Shown: piece by piece, positions 61,088-64,000 of the stretch
Numbering within the stretch: the stretch's first letter is position 1
How the letters are laid out: each line of letters starts with the position of its first letter
Assembly (NCBI RefSeq): GCF_007679045.1
Contig: NZ_VEFS01000004.1
Location: 186,001-250,000 of the forward strand
Source of the DNA: Microbacterium sp. BH-3-3-3
GTDB lineage: Bacteria > Actinomycetota > Actinomycetes > Actinomycetales > Microbacteriaceae
Direction of reading: 5' to 3'
DNA length: 64,000 nt
Translations under genes and position numbers: made by a program
Notes under the pieces: model-generated
Seen by the model: only the letters and a program-made list of their open reading frames with translations
Told to the model about the DNA's origin: nothing
The model's database searches: none

Positions 61088-61378
61088 ATGCCTCCCTGGA
61101 AAGATGATCCCGCTCAGGTCCCCGGTGACTACAAGCAGCAATATATGAGCGACTTCTCAGTCGGGCGTAAGGCGGTGTGGTACGTATGCACTCTCTTCTC
61201 GTCAGTGACAGGCTATGCGTATTACGCTTTCCCGACCGCGTACTGGATGATCTCTCTTCCTCCCGGATTCATGCTTCTTCTCGCGTGCTTCGAGCTGCTT
61301 CGATATCGACGGAACAGGCGTCGCACAAGGATGGATGCGGAGAATTGCTATAACCACGCGGACCGACCGAATGAGTGA
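61088..61378 (+). CDS. Two-helix membrane protein, probable orphan immunity protein (copy 3)
   Basis: A 96-residue protein, MPPWKDDPAQ then GDYKQQYMSDFSVGRKAVWY, two hydrophobic helices (about residues 34-50 and 55-72) and LACFELLRYRRNRRR. The Asp-Tyr-x-Gln-Gln and ACFE(L/I)(L/V)RY elements match the protein at 55319 very well. GGGGAGG lies ten bases before the ATG; a GTG at 61079 is an alternative. There is no intact toxin in front, so it could protect against a toxin held by relatives. Confidence 0.65.
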   Translation: MPPWKDDPAQVPGDYKQQYMSDFSVGRKAVWYVCTLFSSVTGYAYYAFPTAYWMISLPPGFMLLLACFELLRYRRNRRRTRMDAENCYNHADRPNE

Positions 61379-61705
61379 GCGTTGCGCCGAATGCCGTGTG
61401 CCCCTGTAGGAGATCGCGGCGGCGAATCGCCACCAGGCGCGGGGACCGTAGTCCCGAGCGGGGCTAGCGCGGTCGTGTGGCGGCCGAACTGTCGATGAGC
61501 GCCGACCGCCTCCCGGCTTCACCCCGTCTTCATAGTGGGCTCGGGGGAGGGGCGAAAACCCGGCGAGCTTCTCACCCTAGGTCTGCGGCCGCCGTCGGCG
61601 CGAGCCCACGGATCGGAGGAACGCGTGCACGGTGGGGGTGCGGAAGGTGGATCTCAGTCCTCCGAATACTGAGAAGACCTTGCGCAGTCGGCATACGGGC
61701 GCGAA
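61379..61705. other. Gap without a recognisable gene
   Basis: About 327 bases with no supportable ORF. The segment shows no RHS core homology by eye and only weak local inverted repeats. It probably represents debris from earlier cassette exchanges. Confidence 0.5.
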
Positions 61706-61843
61706 GGCTTTGCCATTGCCGAAAGCCGTATGTGTCGCGCGTTCAAACTCGGCGCCGGGGACGCAACGATGCACTACAACCTCGGCCAGATCCTGTATAA
61801 GCAGGGCGACTATCGAGGCGCGGCAGAGGCATACCGGGACCGG
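61706..61843 (+). pseudogene. Truncated TPR immunity gene
   Basis: The frame reads GFAIAESRMCRAFKLGAGDA and MHYNLGQILYKQGDYRGAAEAYR. It aligns with residues about 31-74 of the TPR protein at 54509 (NFPVAEKYIRSALRLGGADA, YYNLGQILYESGDYLGAIDAY). The rest of the gene is missing: the sequence switches at about 61838 into the duplicated immunity-core block. Confidence 0.75.
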
Positions 61844-61883
61844 GCAAGGGCCATTACAACCTTTTCCGCGAAAGGTCGCTGTA

Positions 61884-62300
61884 TCGAACGAGGAACCGAA
61901 GTCACGCGGGATCTTGCAACTGCTTCAGATGAGCGGTCGCGTTTCGACACACGCCCTGGCGAGCGGGGATCTGATGTTCGCGGAGAGTCAAGACGGCCGT
62001 GGGCTTCCTGTCGAACTCATTGTCCGGGACGGATGTCTTACGTTCCTCTCCTTGGGGCAGGTGTTCTGGTCCGACCTTTCGTCAGACAAGGAGGATCAGG
62101 CGTTCGCGGAGAGGTTGGTGCGATGCGTCGTCTTCGGAGCCGCGCGAAGGCTGAAGTCCGGCCGCGCGTGTTACCTCGTTTGCGGAGGTGGTGCCCAGTT
62201 TGCACCTGCAAATACCCATGAGCTAAACAGATGGCCCGCTTGGAGCTCCACAGATCGCAAGTGCGACGTCACCTATCTGCGAATAAGTTGCCTGCGATGA
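61884..62300 (+). pseudogene. Second copy of the 55731 protein, start codon lost
   Basis: 138 codons following the protein at 55731 throughout ([21 protein letters not shown] and [11 protein letters not shown]). The TTG that starts copy 1 is TCG here, and no in-frame start with a ribosome site lies close upstream. Translation could restart at ATG 61929. It extends one codon further (CLR) because the stop has shifted. Probably no longer made in full. Confidence 0.6.
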
Positions 62301-62336
62301 CGTTGGCCACTGCCTCTCCAAGGTGCCCCATAATTC

Positions 62337-62984
62337 GACGTCCGCGGCAACACGCGCCGTCTGGCTGATCTGCAGTTCTCGTACGACGCTGATAACCAGC
62401 ACATCGGCACGGTGACGTACAAGGGTTCGCGCACGTCGTTGGTGCGGGATGCCGCGGGTCGTGTGGTGTCGCGCATGGTGGATCCGGCGGGTGATGCGCC
62501 TGCGGTGACCAAGCGCTACTTGTATGCCGGTGCGGGTGATATTCCGGTCGGGGTGGTGTCGGCTGATGGGGCGTCGGTGTGGATGTTGTCGCTGCCTGGT
62601 GGGGTGATGGTGGATGTGCCGTCGGCGGGGGCGTCGACGTGGTCGTATCCGTCGTTGCAGGGGCACACCTTGACGACCGGTGACGGGACGACGTCGACGG
62701 GGGTGCAGCTGTACAACCCGTTCGGTCAGCCGTTGGATGCCGCGACCTTGGCGATCGGCACGGCTGCGGCGAACGCGTCGGGTGTGGTCGACGAGACCTC
62801 GGGGTGGCATCAGGGTGCGTAGAAGCTGGTGGAGGCGACCGAAGACACGCTGATCGTCGAGATGGGCGCCCGGTTGTACGTGCCGACGCTGGGGCGGTTC
62901 TTGCAGGTCGACCCGGTCGAGGGCGGCGTCGACAACGACTATGTGTGGCCGACGGACCCGATCGGGAAGAACGATTTAAGCGGG
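62337..62984 (+). repeat. RHS core repeat, copy 5
   Basis: A full-length 648-base copy. Together with the immunity gene before it, it matches 55685-56830, so a block of about 1.15 kb (61838-62984) is duplicated. Confidence 0.88.
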
Positions 62985-63530
62985 AACGCTGAAGGAGGGG
63001 AGTGGTGGCGGTCTGCGCTATCCACGACTATCACTGTCGTCGGAATCATCGGCGCAGCGGCCGCGGTCGCAGCATGCGTAGCGTCTGTCGTCTGCGGCAC
63101 CGCGGTAGCCGTGGGAGCGAGTGTCGCCATTGGCGCCGCTGCGGGGGCTGGCGCATTCGTTGCCGAAACTGCTGGAACGCAAGCCTTCTCGGGTGGGGGA
63201 TTGGCCCGCGCCGCTCTCGTAGGTGGTGCCTTGGGTGCTCTGCCTGGGGGCGCCGGCGCAGGCGTCCGGGTTGCCGCCGCCTCGATGCTGAAAAAGCTGC
63301 CCACGGTGGGGACAGCCCTGGCCAAACGCGACCTCATGCATGGATCCCTTTCAAGCACACTGATCAAGAGTCAAGTCGCCTGGCGAGGGGCGGTCAGGTT
63401 CGGGAGGGGCCGTGATGGGCGGTGGAATACCTACGTGCGCATGCGAGGCGCCGTGAACGGGCGGGCGGGGGAGTATCAGTGGTATATGAGGAGGGGGCAG
63501 ACGCATCATCAACACTTTCGACCATATTAA
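62337..63530 (+). pseudogene. Displaced RHS cassette 5, interrupted by a nonsense codon
   Basis: The core fragment begins one codon after a TAA stop and is in frame until 62820-62822, where the CAG of WHQGAQKL is TAG. Downstream the frame is intact and runs into a 182-residue tip: [15 protein letters not shown], a very hydrophobic Ala/Gly/Val region, then [17 protein letters not shown] and an ending [17 protein letters not shown]. The ending resembles the YxW-x-TH-x-F ends of some RHS tips. Because the mutation lies in the shared core, recombination with the master gene could remove it and keep the tip usable. Confidence 0.75.
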
Positions 63531-63546
63531 GCGAGAGGCCATTTCT

Positions 63547-64000
63547 TTGAACGCCTTCAGAAGCTTGATGAAGTGGGTCCCACTGAGTTCAATCGATGTT
63601 TGCGTTTACCGCACGGGATTACTCGGGGGTTTTATGAGGCCTAGGCAAGTGATCGATCTAGCGTTGGCGAGGATGAACGACGGAATCCCCATCTCGCAAA
63701 TAGAAGAGTCCTTCGCGCTTGCATTGTCAGACGAAGCGGATACAGTGGAAGAGGCTTTGAGGAGTCTCGACGTTGACGACCGCGAGGATCTTCGCGCGCG
63801 TAAGATATGGTTCTTCGCGACGGCAAGCGAATTGTACGACGGATGGTTGCTAACCGATGGGCCAGAATTGCTATATGAAATTTTGGAATCTCTGGACTTG
63901 AGCGATGAGTTCCCGGAACTTGTGTACTTTTCTCCGGTCGGGTTTCTCGGGGCGTTCCGAAAGAGCGCGCCGCTGAGGAATCGTCTTCGTGTTCGATTGG
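63547..64000 (+). CDS. Probable immunity protein of cassette 5 (partial at the window edge)
   Basis: An open frame of at least 151 codons runs off the right edge. A TTG at 63547 has GAGAGG eight bases upstream; ATG at 63568 or 63634 are alternatives. The protein is acidic and helical (MNDGIPISQIEESFALAL, ADTVEEALRSLDVDD, SELYDGWLLTDGPELLYEIL) and has no hydrophobic helix. The DNA is markedly AT-richer than the core. Position 16 bases after a toxin tip suggests immunity; the family is not recognised. Confidence 0.6.
   Translation, partial: MNAFRSLMKWVPLSSIDVCVYRTGLLGGFMRPRQVIDLALARMNDGIPISQIEESFALALSDEADTVEEALRSLDVDDREDLRARKIWFFATASELYDGWLLTDGPELLYEILESLDLSDEFPELVYFSPVGFLGAFRKSAPLRNRLRVRL

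Noticed and set aside
62575..62820. Separate intact gene covering the first half of cassette 5
   Set aside because: The frame begins directly after a stop and ends at a nonsense codon in the middle of the conserved core, so it is better read as one interrupted cassette.
47906..64000. Prophage or integrative element carrying the RHS array
   Set aside because: I found no integrase, transposase, att-like direct repeats or tRNA gene inside the window. The right end is open, so an element boundary beyond it cannot be excluded.

Overview
The window is high-GC actinobacterial chromosome, most likely Microbacterium or a close Microbacteriaceae relative. Supporting signs are the very high GC, strong GC3 bias, the recurring octamer GGATGCCG and its complement inside genes, ClpC/HspR-type heat-shock control, GTG and TTG starts, and many promoters placed so close to the start codon that the mRNA would be leaderless. 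This genus call is an inference; no rRNA or tRNA gene is present to confirm it.

Positions 1-20600 are mostly housekeeping and small envelope genes: a partial lipoprotein, a FUSC-type membrane protein, DUF3817 and EI24-type membrane proteins, an RsmC/RlmG-like methyltransferase, a ClpC-type AAA+ unfoldase behind two HspR-like (HAIR) boxes, paired luciferase-like oxidoreductases, RecQ-type helicase, an ATP-dependent DNA ligase, a NYN-domain nuclease, a Gfo/Idh/MocA dehydrogenase and an M20 peptidase. Seven of these and later genes share one promoter-like layout, (T/C)GTCGGnn-N8-(T/C)AnnnT for six of them with a looser -10 at recQ, which has the same geometry as the RecA-independent DNA-damage promoter of mycobacteria.

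Positions 19500-29200 hold a LacI-type regulator, a ChvE/GguA/GguB-type sugar ABC transporter with matching palindromic operators, a diverged second binding lipoprotein, and a NarL-type two-component system coupled to a DUF4097 protein. HrpA (29188-33471) is bracketed by two copies of the same long inverted repeat. A GH3 lipoprotein and an LCP cell-wall ligase follow.

Positions 36160-43357 form one minus-strand operon for reductive pyrimidine breakdown: beta-ureidopropionase, dihydropyrimidinase, a luciferase-like oxidoreductase and a four-gene NMT1/THI5-type ABC importer, facing a divergent MocR-type regulator. An aldo/keto reductase and a DUF255 thioredoxin-fold protein follow.

From 47906 to the end lies the most unusual region. 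A 2196-residue exported RHS/YD-repeat protein with two PA14-like domains ends in a variable C-terminal tip and is followed by a probable TPR immunity protein. Behind it sits an array of displaced cassettes. Four further copies of the last 466-648 bp of the RHS core are each joined to a different, mostly hydrophobic toxin-like tip and followed by a short, often AT-richer gene that looks like a cognate immunity gene. Between them lie decayed core fragments, toxin tails, a truncated TPR gene and a duplicated immunity-core block. None of the displaced cassettes has a signal peptide, so they look like a silent reservoir from which homologous recombination could swap the tip of the single exported RHS protein. 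The array runs off the right edge of the window.
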